Translations under genes and position numbers: made by a program | Shown: positions 27,880-37,005 of the stretch, piece by piece | Position numbering within the stretch: position 1 is the first letter of the stretch | How the letters are laid out: the number at the start of each line of letters is the position of its first letter | Source of the DNA: an archaeon CG10_big_fil_rev_8_21_14_0_10_43_11 | Lineage (GTDB): Archaea > Nanobdellota > Nanobdellia > PEZQ01 | DNA: 64,000 bases | Direction of reading: 5' to 3' | Assembly: GCA_002763265.1 (NCBI GenBank) | Contig: PEZQ01000002.1 | Span: 1-64,000 of the forward strand | The notes under the pieces: model-generated | The model's input: only the letters and a program-made list of their open reading frames with translations | Database searches by the model: none | Told to the model about the DNA's origin: nothing

Positions 27880-30713
27880 GTGCGTGCATACACCTCAACG
27901 AGTTTTTGATTGTGTGCGCGTGTTTGAAAGCGTGAAGGAGGGTAGGTAAGCACGGGCACGGCAATGATGCGTATGTATGTTGCATTAATACAACGCGAAA
28001 GACCAGGCACGTATTTGAGGTCGTCAGTATGTATAATTAGTGAGTACTTTTGTTCAACACATCGCAAGAAGAGTTCTTCTTGAGAAAGCACGCCATTCTC
28101 AACAAGCGTGCGCAGCTTCCACACATCAAGCGCGCCAGACGAGTGTGCTAGAAAAAGCACGCCGCCAACTTCGCTTAACACAGGTCCTGTTGATTGATTA
28201 ACAAGCACGCTCAGACGAGCAAAGGCAGGATAGGCGTCAAAAAAAGAATAGGCAGCACGCATACCGTCAAGTGGGTTGAGTGAAACCGCACCACCCATTG
28301 AAAGTAAAAGCACTTGGGCTGCGATGCCAAACAAAAGCAGTGCCTTCATGCGCTCGGTTTTAATGTGCGCTGAAAGATACACTGCTCCAATAATGCAGCT
28401 GATAAATAATGATTCAAGCGCGTAATTTGAAGACGAACCCGCATTAAAAGCCTGAAATACGAGCAAGGCAAAGGCAAAAAGCGCGTACATGCCAAGAAGC
28501 GAGTGGGGTGAGCTGCGAACGTATTGGTACGTGAGGAACAGAAGAAGCGGCGCTGAGAGCACAAGACTCACAAAGAGGTATATGTCAAAAGATGAACCAA
28601 ACGACGTGTATAAAAAAACGTGTTTTACAAATTCTCCATTTGAAAGCAGGGTGAGCGCAACAAACAAGGCAAGGCCTAAACCAAAAAGCATAGTAAAAAA
28701 CACGCGCGCACGACGTCGTTCATACAAGAAAAGATAGACAAAAACAGCAAGGGGCGCGGCAATAAAGGTGTGCTTGGTGTAGAGTGAAAAAAGAAACGCA
28801 AAGGCGCCGAGTGCATCTTTTTTATAGGAAATAAAAAACAGGCCAAGAACAGAAAAAAAGAGCGCGAGCATATCAACCCTATTGTGCGCTGACCAGAACA
28901 TGACAAAATATGATGCAAAAAACAAGAAAGAAAAAAGCGCTGCCCACACAGGTTTAGCGTGGTGTTTTCGCGCAATCACATATATCAAAACACCAATACC
29001 AAGCGATGCAATAAATGAAATAATGCGACCTGCAACAAATGCCTGAGAAAATAACGGCATCAAAAGCGCGCTTAGCGCGTAAAAAAACGGGGGGTACGTG
29101 TTTATTGAGGGCATGCCCTCTGCGGGAAGCGGGGGGTAGAGTGTGCTTCCAAGAGACAGATTTTTTGAAAATGCAAACACAAAACCTTCAGCAGTAGTAA
29201 AATCAAAAGGAAAGCTCAGACGAACAAGACCTTGATGAATAAACACAACAAAAAAGATGCCAAGCAGGGTAACAGCAAAGAACATACCAATAGTTTTCAA
29301 AAGCCACGTGTCAGACCACACACGCCGCACAAGTGCTTCAATCTCAGTGGCCCACACCACAAGTAAAACAAGTGCTATAAACACAAGCAAGGGAACAAAA
29401 AATGTGGGGAATAAAAGGTTAAGAAAGGAATTTGTGCCTTCTAAAAAAATGCGCGGGGCATAGTATGAAAAAAGAGGGTTTGCAATGGGTAAGAACGTGT
29501 CAAAACGCGCCTGAGATGAGGGTGCCATTTCTTGATTAACCAATTCAACTTCTTCAGGGTAGGTAAGACCAAGACCATGAAAGAATAAGGAGATGAGCAG
29601 CAAAGAAAAAAAAAGCGGTTTTTTGTTACCCTCAAAACCGCGAACAAGCGGAAGCGCAAAAAAAGGGATAAGAACCGTAAAATGCCGCAGTTCAAAGACC
29701 AGACCACCCCACCACGTTTTAAGCTGGGTGAGTAAAAGCACAAGCAGCACGAAAACGCCAAGAAACGCAAGCGCATGCGCTTTTTCTTTGCGAAGCATTT
29801 TTGGCACGGCAAAAAGACCAAACAACAAGACAGGCGAGTAAAAGAACAAACCACGATACGGATAAAACAAACTGCGAACTGCAGTGTTAAAGCTTCCTGA
29901 GATAGAAAAGGAAAATTCCTTTGAAAGACCCGGCTCTCCTGGCCAGTAGAGCGGGTCAGCATACGCATTCAAAATGTCAAACGGCGTGCCAAAAATAATT
30001 ATATTATATACAAGAAGGGGCAGAATACCTGCAAAACATCCGGCAAGAAAATGCACAATGTTTTTTCGCCTATAGAGCACCTGCACAAAAATAACAACAA
30101 GCACAATTCCAGAAAGCAGGTCTGCAACAATTGCAAGCGCGCCAAGCATACCTGCAAGAAACTGCTTATCCTCGTGCTCAGAAATCAGATAATACGCACT
30201 AAACGAGAGCAACGCACCAAGCGCGCTTCCAAACAAAGTGCGTGAGTAGGTAAAGAGCATGGTTGCAAATGCAATCGCAAGCGCGCCAAGAATAGCGTGT
30301 GACTGTTTTGTTTTTTTGCGCAAAAAATAGTACACAAGCGTGCACAAAAGCGCGCTGGGAATGGCTGATACTACGAATGTTGCAAAAAAATAGAAAAGCT
30401 GCTCACTGGAGATAAGTTCCTCTTCAAGGCTGGTGTGAACAGGTAAGAGACCAAACACTGCTTTCCAGATTGTGTATACCGGAACCAAAACAAATGAGGT
30501 GAGGGGTACTTTTTCAGTATAGTAATGACCCTTATAATATGCGCGGTCAATGCTGTTGTTTGCAAATGAATCAGTGATAAATGAGTGTTCTTCAACAATA
30601 GCGCGCGCAAGATTCACACGTGCTTCATCATTGGTGCCAACAAATGAAGAAAACACAGAGAAGAGCAAAAGACAGGTAATAAATACTTTTACCGGCACAC
30701 CCACAGGAATCAT
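27876..30713 (-). CDS. Double-length GT-C protein, two fused PMT-like modules
   Basis: A 945-residue protein about twice the usual GT39 length. Module one (about residues 1-470) has the first-loop pattern TNDEARVNLARAIVEE and YYKGHYYTEKVPLTS typical of PMT/ArnT enzymes. Module two (about residues 475-945) starts a new helix series after VRRVWSDTWLLKTIG, with its own loop DFTTAEGFVFAFSKNLS followed by TYPPFFYALSALL. The tail carries a short outside domain. Both modules look able to fold, but which keeps catalytic acids is unclear; module two has only E in the loop position. It could make a heterodimer-like enzyme in one chain. Confidence 0.7.
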   Translation of the reverse strand: MIPVGVPVKVFITCLLLFSVFSSFVGTNDEARVNLARAIVEEHSFITDSFANNSIDRAYYKGHYYTEKVPLTSFVLVPVYTIWKAVFGLLPVHTSLEEELISSEQLFYFFATFVVSAIPSALLCTLVYYFLRKKTKQSHAILGALAIAFATMLFTYSRTLFGSALGALLSFSAYYLISEHEDKQFLAGMLGALAIVADLLSGIVLVVIFVQVLYRRKNIVHFLAGCFAGILPLLVYNIIIFGTPFDILNAYADPLYWPGEPGLSKEFSFSISGSFNTAVRSLFYPYRGLFFYSPVLLFGLFAVPKMLRKEKAHALAFLGVFVLLVLLLTQLKTWWGGLVFELRHFTVLIPFFALPLVRGFEGNKKPLFFSLLLISLFFHGLGLTYPEEVELVNQEMAPSSQARFDTFLPIANPLFSYYAPRIFLEGTNSFLNLLFPTFFVPLLVFIALVLLVVWATEIEALVRRVWSDTWLLKTIGMFFAVTLLGIFFVVFIHQGLVRLSFPFDFTTAEGFVFAFSKNLSLGSTLYPPLPAEGMPSINTYPPFFYALSALLMPLFSQAFVAGRIISFIASLGIGVLIYVIARKHHAKPVWAALFSFLFFASYFVMFWSAHNRVDMLALFFSVLGLFFISYKKDALGAFAFLFSLYTKHTFIAAPLAVFVYLFLYERRRARVFFTMLFGLGLALFVALTLLSNGEFVKHVFLYTSFGSSFDIYLFVSLVLSAPLLLFLTYQYVRSSPHSLLGMYALFAFALLVFQAFNAGSSSNYALESLFISCIIGAVYLSAHIKTERMKALLLFGIAAQVLLLSMGGAVSLNPLDGMRAAYSFFDAYPAFARLSVLVNQSTGPVLSEVGGVLFLAHSSGALDVWKLRTLVENGVLSQEELFLRCVEQKYSLIIHTDDLKYVPGLSRCINATYIRIIAVPVLTYPPSRFQTRAHNQKLVEVYART

Positions 30714-30752
30714 GCTAAGAGTGTTTGAGCACGCAACGCGTATTAACGTTTT

Positions 30753-32534
30753 TTATTCTGCAAAGACACCCTTAATAGTCACTTGTTCTGCAGCGCACTC
30801 TCCATACCTATCAATTCCAATCCAAAGCGATTCAACACCAAAAACAGAAGAAGGAATAACCATCCTGCCACACGTCTCGCTAGCAACGGTTTGTCGCTGC
30901 ATAAATCCTCCGGCACTCACATCAAGAACCACGCCGTCGTCTCCAGCATAGTTTGTGCAATAAAACACGCTTAACTGTCCATAGTTTGAAAAGTTAAGCT
31001 CCTTAGTAATAAAGCTTGCATCATTACACGAGCACATGTCAAGAAGCAGGCCTTGAGAAGTATTTGTTGCAGGACAGGTTACTGACGTGTTCCACGCACC
31101 ATACAAAGGGTTATGAAGTGTAGGAATAACCGGGAAGAGCACATAATCATAGCTTACAAGGTCTGCGGGGTTTTCATACACCCAGTCCTGACGAACAGCA
31201 AGACTTGATACATTAAGAACGGAAAGAAGAGCAAGCAAGACAAACACTGCCCTCACAAATTGGGACTTGTTTTGACTAAGGTAGTCAAATGCAAATATGC
31301 AGAGTACCAGTATTGCGGGGAAGTAATGACGAACATAGCGCGGTGTTGCACCACCATGCCACGCACCAGAGACAAGTGAAACCACCAGATTTACACCAAC
31401 CACAAAAAGTAGGGCATTTCTGAGTTTTCTCGGCTTGAAAAACAGCGCGCCAAGCAGACCAAACAGGAGAAAGGGAGAATTGTAAATAAATCCCTTTTCA
31501 GAAAAGAGCGCGCCAAACAAACCATACGAGTTTAAGAACAGACCGTTTGCCCATCCAGCAAAGGAATACACAAACGTTTGCACACGAAGCAACGGGCTAA
31601 ACCCAAATAACTCGGTTACAAGACCGCCTGGATTAAATGGGAAGACGCTTACGTCTTGGCTTACCCAGAATCCACTTGACGCGTGATACGCAGTAAAAAA
31701 CAGTTTGAGCACGGCAACGGCACACACGTAAACAAAACCCAGAGTAAACAGGTCTCGTTTTGTTAGTAATTTCTCAGAATAAAGTAACACGCCAAAGGGC
31801 AGTGCCAGAAACAAGGCATAATTGAGCACACCGCTTAATATATGGCCGACAAGCAGGCCGAGCGGGGTTTTGAGCAGGTAGGTGTAGGGGAATGCCAACA
31901 CAAAGGGTAAGAGCGCGGCGTGTAAAAGGTAGACAAATCGGTGGTCGCGCGTCTTGTACAAACCAAGCGCGCCAAACATGAAGAGCATAAAAAAGGTTGC
32001 TGAAATAATTTGTGTCAGGAGCAGGGGAACATAAATCACAATGCCGGTTGCAAGACCTGCAAGAAGGGTGAACACAAACGCGTATTTGCGGTAAAACAAG
32101 CGAAGCGTAAGATACAGCACAGAAAGCAGAATGCTTGCAAACACGGCGTTGCCAAAGAGGAGTGCTGTTTGAAGACCAACAAGAGAGGAAAGAAAAGAAA
32201 AGGGCAACAGAAATGTGCTTGCAGCAAACACGCTGCGCGTTGGCCAGTAGCAACCCGCAGAGTCAACAACAAAATCAACATTCTCACTCACGTTAACAGA
32301 GCCAAGCATGCTTCCTTGAGCAAAACAGGTTTTTCCTTCACGTAAATTAAGAACAGACGCACTTACAATATCAAAGCGCTCATCAAAAAATGTAGTATTC
32401 TCATGAGCAGAAACAAGGGCGTGCCAATTTTGCCCATCAAAGCGCGGAAAAAAAGAGAAAAGCGCAAGAAATATAACAAATACAAAAACACTTCGTTTTA
32501 ACGCAGACAAACCATTCTTGGAAAGTTTTTGCAT
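30753..32534 (-). CDS. Polytopic GT-C-like membrane protein with outside C-terminal domain
   Basis: A 593-residue protein with roughly ten helices in residues 15-440. Its first long loop (DGQNWHALVSAHENTTFFDE) precedes a YWPTRSVFAASTFLLP stretch. The C-terminal 130 residues are outside, with six or more cysteines (CPATNTSQ, CSCNDASF, CAAEQ). This suggests a GT-C glycosyltransferase-like protein or oligosaccharide-handling membrane protein, but the family is not recognised. An AATTATAAAGC element near 32563, overlapping the end of the UbiA gene, is a likely own promoter. It lies 39 bases upstream of the 945-residue fusion. Confidence 0.6.
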   Translation of the reverse strand: MQKLSKNGLSALKRSVFVFVIFLALFSFFPRFDGQNWHALVSAHENTTFFDERFDIVSASVLNLREGKTCFAQGSMLGSVNVSENVDFVVDSAGCYWPTRSVFAASTFLLPFSFLSSLVGLQTALLFGNAVFASILLSVLYLTLRLFYRKYAFVFTLLAGLATGIVIYVPLLLTQIISATFFMLFMFGALGLYKTRDHRFVYLLHAALLPFVLAFPYTYLLKTPLGLLVGHILSGVLNYALFLALPFGVLLYSEKLLTKRDLFTLGFVYVCAVAVLKLFFTAYHASSGFWVSQDVSVFPFNPGGLVTELFGFSPLLRVQTFVYSFAGWANGLFLNSYGLFGALFSEKGFIYNSPFLLFGLLGALFFKPRKLRNALLFVVGVNLVVSLVSGAWHGGATPRYVRHYFPAILVLCIFAFDYLSQNKSQFVRAVFVLLALLSVLNVSSLAVRQDWVYENPADLVSYDYVLFPVIPTLHNPLYGAWNTSVTCPATNTSQGLLLDMCSCNDASFITKELNFSNYGQLSVFYCTNYAGDDGVVLDVSAGGFMQRQTVASETCGRMVIPSSVFGVESLWIGIDRYGECAAEQVTIKGVFAE

Positions 32535-32565
32535 ACTAGTTAGAAGAAATGCAGCTTTATAATTA

Positions 32566-33327
32566 TTAAGTTACGCGAATAATCAAAAGCCCTGCAAGAA
32601 AAAAAAGACCGCAGACAATGCCGATTCGCCGGTAGTCTGCGCGAAGCAACGCGGTGTCTGGAATGGAGATGCGGACAAGAAAAATAGATGAAAAAATAAT
32701 AGCAGGAATACTGACAAAATAAAAACCAAGGCCAAACGGCATGAAAAGAGATGCGCCAATGGCACAGATAAGAAGCGCACGTGAAATGAGGCGTGTATTC
32801 TTTTTTCCAAGTGCGCGGGCAGTAGTACATGCGCGGTCTTTTGCATCCTCTTTGCTGTCTGCACATTCATGAATAAGCTGGGCCACGGTCTCAAGCAAAA
32901 ATAGAATAACAAGCACTACCCACGCGACTGTGCTGAGGGGAAGCGTCGCGCCAAGCAAAAACAAAAGTGAAAACCCCGCGCTGTTGCTGAGGGTTCCAAT
33001 GACAGGGATTGCTTTAAGACGCGGAAACGGAAGCGAGTAGAGCGTAACAATTACCACAAAGGTAAGTGAAAAAAGAATTTGGTTTGCATCCAAAAAACGT
33101 ATGAGCGGCGCAAACAAAAGAAGGGGAATAAAGGGGAAAAAACCTTTTTTCTTTTTGTCAAAAAAATCATTAAATGAATAGGCATAGGCAAGCAACAGCG
33201 CAGCACTCACAAGCGCAATACCCATGCGAAGAGCAGACGCGGGTGATGATGCAAACGCGCCAAGCACAACAAACCCTAAAAAATGCGGCCAGTGCAACAC
33301 GCGATACGTTTTAAGAATTCCCTGCAT
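32566..33327 (-). CDS. UbiA-family polyprenyltransferase
   Basis: A 253-residue protein with about eight helices. The two aspartate-rich motifs of the family are visible: YSFNDFFDKKKK (NDxxD) and HECADSKEDAKDRACTTARALG, with the T-A-x-x-x-G tail. These bind the magnesium-prenyl diphosphate. In archaea the family makes digeranylgeranylglyceryl phosphate, prenylated quinones or decaprenyl-phosphoribose-type carriers. Which one applies here is open. It is the first gene of the glycan cluster, so a lipid-linked sugar role is attractive. A TATA-like AATTTTTATTAAG lies near 33360, and a GGTGGAGTGG ribosome site precedes the ATG. Confidence 0.82.
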   Translation of the reverse strand: MQGILKTYRVLHWPHFLGFVVLGAFASSPASALRMGIALVSAALLLAYAYSFNDFFDKKKKGFFPFIPLLLFAPLIRFLDANQILFSLTFVVIVTLYSLPFPRLKAIPVIGTLSNSAGFSLLFLLGATLPLSTVAWVVLVILFLLETVAQLIHECADSKEDAKDRACTTARALGKKNTRLISRALLICAIGASLFMPFGLGFYFVSIPAIIFSSIFLVRISIPDTALLRADYRRIGIVCGLFFLAGLLIIRVT

Positions 33328-33395
33328 ACCACTCCACCAATACGCGCTTTGGCTTAATAAAAATTCGTAGACTGCGCTGCTATGTGGCTAAACAG

Positions 33396-33407
33396 CGTTT
33401 TAAAACG
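33396..33407. promoter_or_regulatory. Perfect palindrome in the divergent promoter region
   Basis: CGTTTTAAAACG is a 12-base perfect palindrome in the 115-base gap between the divergent UbiA and radical SAM genes. It contains an AT core that could serve as a TATA element on either strand or as an operator. Function is not shown by the sequence. Confidence 0.35.
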
Positions 33408-33442
33408 AAGAATTATTAAACTAACACAACACACAATAGAGT

Positions 33443-34813
33443 ATGGGGGAGCACATACAAGAGCGGCTCAAAAACAAGATAGAGCGCGTAGGCGTGCGAG
33501 ACGAAGAAACAGTTGTTTCACACGGCGTTGGCGAATGTCTTTGTTGTGGCCTGCTTGCAAAACAAAGCAAAGTGCTTCGTGATGGATTCTTGTTTACTAT
33601 ACGCCAATGCGATGTGTGTGCGTTCCAAAGCGAAGCGTTCGACAAAAAACATGATGAATTTGCACTCTACAAATCCTCACTTGCAAACACGCACATAACA
33701 GGGCGCGTGGGCGAACCAATTAGCGAAAAATCCTTTAGCAATCTTGACATGCACGCAGTTGTGCTGCACGTAAATGCAACGTGCAACACGCCCTGCAAGA
33801 TTTGCTTTTATCCTGACTTGCTTCCCCAACAAGATATTACAATTACTGCGGTTCGCAACGGGCTCAAACGATTTACAAACCAGCAAAAAACCGTGTGCGT
33901 GTTTGGAGGTGAACCAACCATACACCCTAAAATAATGCATATTGTCAAAGAAGTGAAAGCGTCAGGCAACACCCCCGAGCTTTTCACAAACGGCATCAAA
34001 CTTGCAGACATGAATTTTCTTGACGCGCTTATTGATGCAGGTCTTGAACGCGTGAACATTACCGTTGACTCATTTGACAAAGAACCCTACGAGCGATTGC
34101 GCAGCGGCGCGTGGGAATGGAAACTCCGCCTCAAAGGCCTTGAAAATCTTGGAAAACGAAACATCATAACTAAAATCAATGCAACAATTGCAAAGGGAAT
34201 TAATGACCATTCAGTCAGTGAGCTTATGGATTACATCAACGAACACGCGTACGTAACTGAATTGCGCGCGCTCGCACTCAATCCTACCACGGGAGCGTTA
34301 GGTCTCGAATACGTGCCCTCCATCACTGAACTTATCTCGTACATGCCTTGTTTTAGTGTTGAGCATTTCACCGAGTTTCGAACATTTCAAGAGAATATTC
34401 AGCGCATCAATCACGCGCTTGGGTTTCGAAAACCATACAACACCGGAGACGCGCCAACACTGCTTGCAAAACGCACGAGCAATGGATTGCGCCCATTATT
34501 CTCAGTTGAAGAATTGCGCGCATACAATCGGGCTATGGAAAACCTCAATGACGCGGCTGCAATGACGCACGCGATTCGCGCGTTCAAAAAAAATAAGCGC
34601 TTTGCGTACGCGCGCATCCTGCTTGGCTCTCGCTTCAACCCGTGCGTAATTGAGAGAAAACTTCAGGCGTTGGGTATTGTTAAAATAACAACGTGCGCAT
34701 TTACTACCCGACTTAACAAGGATGGGCGAAGCGATATGAAAGTGATAAGCCTGCTTGCAGACCCCAAAAACAAGGATGACATGATTATTAGAGTGGGAAC
34801 AGTACCAAGTTAG
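33443..34813 (+). CDS. Radical SAM protein with N-terminal Cys cluster, possibly Tes-like
   Basis: A 456-residue protein. The N-terminus has two CxxC pairs (CLCC near residue 32 and CDVC near residue 57), probably a zinc or rubredoxin-like knuckle. The radical SAM core follows with CNTPCKICFYPD, then FGGEPTIHP and LFTNGIKL. This order (Cys knuckle, rSAM core, GGEPT) resembles the MJ0619/Tes family, which joins lipid chains to make tetraethers. The match is by layout only, and other archaeal rSAM families share it. It is divergent from the UbiA prenyltransferase, giving a possible lipid link. The 3' end overlaps the convergent methyltransferase gene by 4 bases. Confidence 0.8.
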   Translation: MGEHIQERLKNKIERVGVRDEETVVSHGVGECLCCGLLAKQSKVLRDGFLFTIRQCDVCAFQSEAFDKKHDEFALYKSSLANTHITGRVGEPISEKSFSNLDMHAVVLHVNATCNTPCKICFYPDLLPQQDITITAVRNGLKRFTNQQKTVCVFGGEPTIHPKIMHIVKEVKASGNTPELFTNGIKLADMNFLDALIDAGLERVNITVDSFDKEPYERLRSGAWEWKLRLKGLENLGKRNIITKINATIAKGINDHSVSELMDYINEHAYVTELRALALNPTTGALGLEYVPSITELISYMPCFSVEHFTEFRTFQENIQRINHALGFRKPYNTGDAPTLLAKRTSNGLRPLFSVEELRAYNRAMENLNDAAAMTHAIRAFKKNKRFAYARILLGSRFNPCVIERKLQALGIVKITTCAFTTRLNKDGRSDMKVISLLADPKNKDDMIIRVGTVPS

Positions 34814-35451
34814 GGGGCTTTCTTTGTAGCGCGCAGCACGACAAAAGGAATGGTAAATGAGCGTGTTCTTCCAATAGTTTGCACATCAAAGTGTGAAAGT
34901 GCTTTTTTCCATACTGATTTGTTTTCTTGCGTGCAATACAAATACAACACGCCGCCCGTCTTAAGACGTGTGTGTGCTTGTTTTGCAAATTGGCGCGCAA
35001 TACTAAAAGAGAATTGTTTTGTTCCCTTTTGGGTGAGAAGTTTTGGAGGACTATTAAAAAGTATGTAGTCAAAGCGCCCGTGCACGCTTTCAAGAAGGTT
35101 TGACTTAATAACGCGGAGCGGAACACGGTTTAAGGCAGCGTTAACGCGCGTGCAGGTAAGCGCGTCAGGTGAAATGTCTACACACACAAAGCGCATACCT
35201 TTTTTGAAAAGACAAATAGAAAGCACCCCTGCCCCGCACCCAACATCCACAACGCGTGTACCCTGTTTGAGCGCAATACTATCAAGAAAAAAACCCGTCT
35301 GATGAGACAGAGGGGGAAAGACGCGGGGTAGGACAAAAAAAGAGTGACCACGAAACGGCACTATTTTTGGCCGCTTAAAAAAAGGTGAAATGCGCTCAAG
35401 CACAAGAAAAGGGCTGAGCAGGGTTTTGTGAATAGTGCAAGTAAGCTTCAT
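34810..35451 (-). CDS. HemK/RsmC-like SAM-dependent methyltransferase
   Basis: A protein of about 213 residues from the ATG at 35451; a longer reading back to 35634 adds residues unlike the family and overlaps the upstream gene. It has the class I methyltransferase core: VVDVGCGAGVLSICLF (SAM loop), VCVDISPDALTCTRVNAAL and LFNSPPKLLT. The last replaces the usual [ND]PP[YF] motif of HemK and RsmC enzymes with NSPPK, so an amino-group target is not certain. A substrate such as a release-factor glutamine or rRNA base is possible. It is convergent with the radical SAM gene. Confidence 0.7.
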   Translation of the reverse strand: MKLTCTIHKTLLSPFLVLERISPFFKRPKIVPFRGHSFFVLPRVFPPLSHQTGFFLDSIALKQGTRVVDVGCGAGVLSICLFKKGMRFVCVDISPDALTCTRVNAALNRVPLRVIKSNLLESVHGRFDYILFNSPPKLLTQKGTKQFSFSIARQFAKQAHTRLKTGGVLYLYCTQENKSVWKKALSHFDVQTIGRTRSFTIPFVVLRATKKAP

Positions 35452-35509
35452 ACTCCTATTTTTTTGTATGCAGAGTAAATAACTGTTTTGCAACAAAGTA
35501 AAACACGTT

Positions 35510-36259
35510 TCAGATTTTTTTAATAGAATACACAATACCAATGGGCGCGTCAGCATAGAGAAACGCAAAGGAGATATCATATGCTCCGTTAACAAGCTCA
35601 AGCGAGTCATTGCGGGGTATGAGCATTGAAACAAGCGGGTTTCCAGGCACTGAGAAGTTTGCGCTCACAAACGTGTCAGCAAACCTGCCACCAGTATCAA
35701 TGTCGCGCACAAACCCTTGCGCATTAAGTAGTTGGTTTGAAAACGAGCGATTAAAAAATGATGTGTTAAGAGTAGTGCCAATTGTCCCCGCGCCCCTTCG
35801 CTGAAGCGCGGCAACATTAATCACATACCCGCTATTTGCCCCTGTTACCAGTGTGCCAACAACGGCGACGCGCTCACCTTGATTTGCACGAACTGATGTG
35901 TTAATCAAACGTGCAGGAACAAAAAACCCATCACTCTCCAGCCAATACACCGGAACGCTTTCTGAACTAAAAATAAACAACACTGTGCCTTCAACTTGCA
36001 CGCTTTTTCCATGGGGGAGCGGGCGCAATTCAGAAATAGGATATGATGCTGAAAGCGAAAATAAATCACGTGTCGAAATCTCAGCAGACTGCTGAACAAG
36101 ACCGTTTGAAGGAAAAATCACAAAAGAAAGAGTGGTAATAAAAAGCATGCTTATGAGCACAATAATCACTTTCCCAAAACCAGTTAATCGTGACCACGCG
36201 CCAGAAAGCATGCGAATATTGATTTTCCCCCTTACACTATTGTTTAGAACAAAACGCAT
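35510..36259 (-). CDS. Membrane-anchored OB-fold-like protein
   Basis: A 249-residue protein. After a basic N-terminus there is one transmembrane helix (about residues 29-50), then a domain with GKSVQVEGTVLFIFSS and GERVAVVGTLVTG, which look like the strands of an OB-fold seen in secreted nucleic-acid- or ligand-binding proteins. The remainder is beta-rich with an NTSFFNRSFSN segment. The family is not recognised. The gene is divergent from the dolichyl-phosphate-mannose synthase-like gene, with 65 bases between. Confidence 0.6.
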   Translation of the reverse strand: MRFVLNNSVRGKINIRMLSGAWSRLTGFGKVIIVLISMLFITTLSFVIFPSNGLVQQSAEISTRDLFSLSASYPISELRPLPHGKSVQVEGTVLFIFSSESVPVYWLESDGFFVPARLINTSVRANQGERVAVVGTLVTGANSGYVINVAALQRRGAGTIGTTLNTSFFNRSFSNQLLNAQGFVRDIDTGGRFADTFVSANFSVPGNPLVSMLIPRNDSLELVNGAYDISFAFLYADAPIGIVYSIKKI

Positions 36260-36324
36260 GCTTAAAGCTTACTCTTAACACTACACAGACTTAGAAATGC
36301 TTTAAACAATCATCCGATTCAAAA

Positions 36325-37005
36325 ATGGTTATGCGTGCGTGTGTTATTCTTCCAACCTATAATGAAGCAGAAAATATACGACGCGTGCTCACCAAACTTG
36401 CGCGCCAACCTGTTGATGTGCTTGTTGTTGATGACAATTCGCCTGACAGAACCGCACGCATTGCAGAAACGTGCGGGGCGCGCGTTCTTGTGCGCACAAA
36501 AAAAGAAGGGCTTGGCAAAGCCTACGCAGCAGGCATGCAGTATGTCATGCAGGACTACGATGTTGTGTTTGAAATGGATGCTGACTTATCCCATGACCCG
36601 CAGGATATTCGGCAATTTCTTGAAGCAATAAAAAATGCAGATTTCGTGATTGGCTCGCGCTACATTACGGGGGGGGCCACTCCTGATTGGAACTTTGTGC
36701 GAAAATGCATTAGCAAAGGCGGAAACATGCTTGGCAAAAGTATTGCGGGACTGCCCTATGCTGACTGCACGAGCGGGTATCGGGCTATACGAACAAACCT
36801 GCTCAAAACACTTGATGTTTCTGCCATAGAAGGAAACGGATATGCGTTTCAAATTAGCCTGCTCAAACGCGCGCAAAAAAAACAAGCACGCATCAAAGAA
36901 ATCCCCATCACCTTTATTGACCGAAAAAAAGGACGCTCAAAACTAGGCATTTTTGACATGCTCGAATTTGTTATAGTCTGTGTTAAACTACGATTCACCC
37001 GTTAG
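36325..37005 (+). CDS. dpm1: Dolichyl-phosphate mannose synthase-like GT2 glycosyltransferase
   Basis: A 226-residue soluble GT2 enzyme with the family's order of motifs: ILPTYNEAENI, VVDDNSPDRTA, the DxD-type EMDADLSHDPQDI, GSRYITGG and DRKKGRSKL. This is the minimal DPM1 form without a membrane tail. It should load a sugar (mannose or glucose) from a nucleotide onto a polyprenyl phosphate on the cytoplasmic face, feeding the GT39- and GT22-like enzymes at 18848-32534. A GCTTTAAAC TATA-like element near 36302 places the mRNA start close to the ATG. The 3' end overlaps the next convergent gene by 4 bases. Confidence 0.85.
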   Translation: MVMRACVILPTYNEAENIRRVLTKLARQPVDVLVVDDNSPDRTARIAETCGARVLVRTKKEGLGKAYAAGMQYVMQDYDVVFEMDADLSHDPQDIRQFLEAIKNADFVIGSRYITGGATPDWNFVRKCISKGGNMLGKSIAGLPYADCTSGYRAIRTNLLKTLDVSAIEGNGYAFQISLLKRAQKKQARIKEIPITFIDRKKGRSKLGIFDMLEFVIVCVKLRFTR

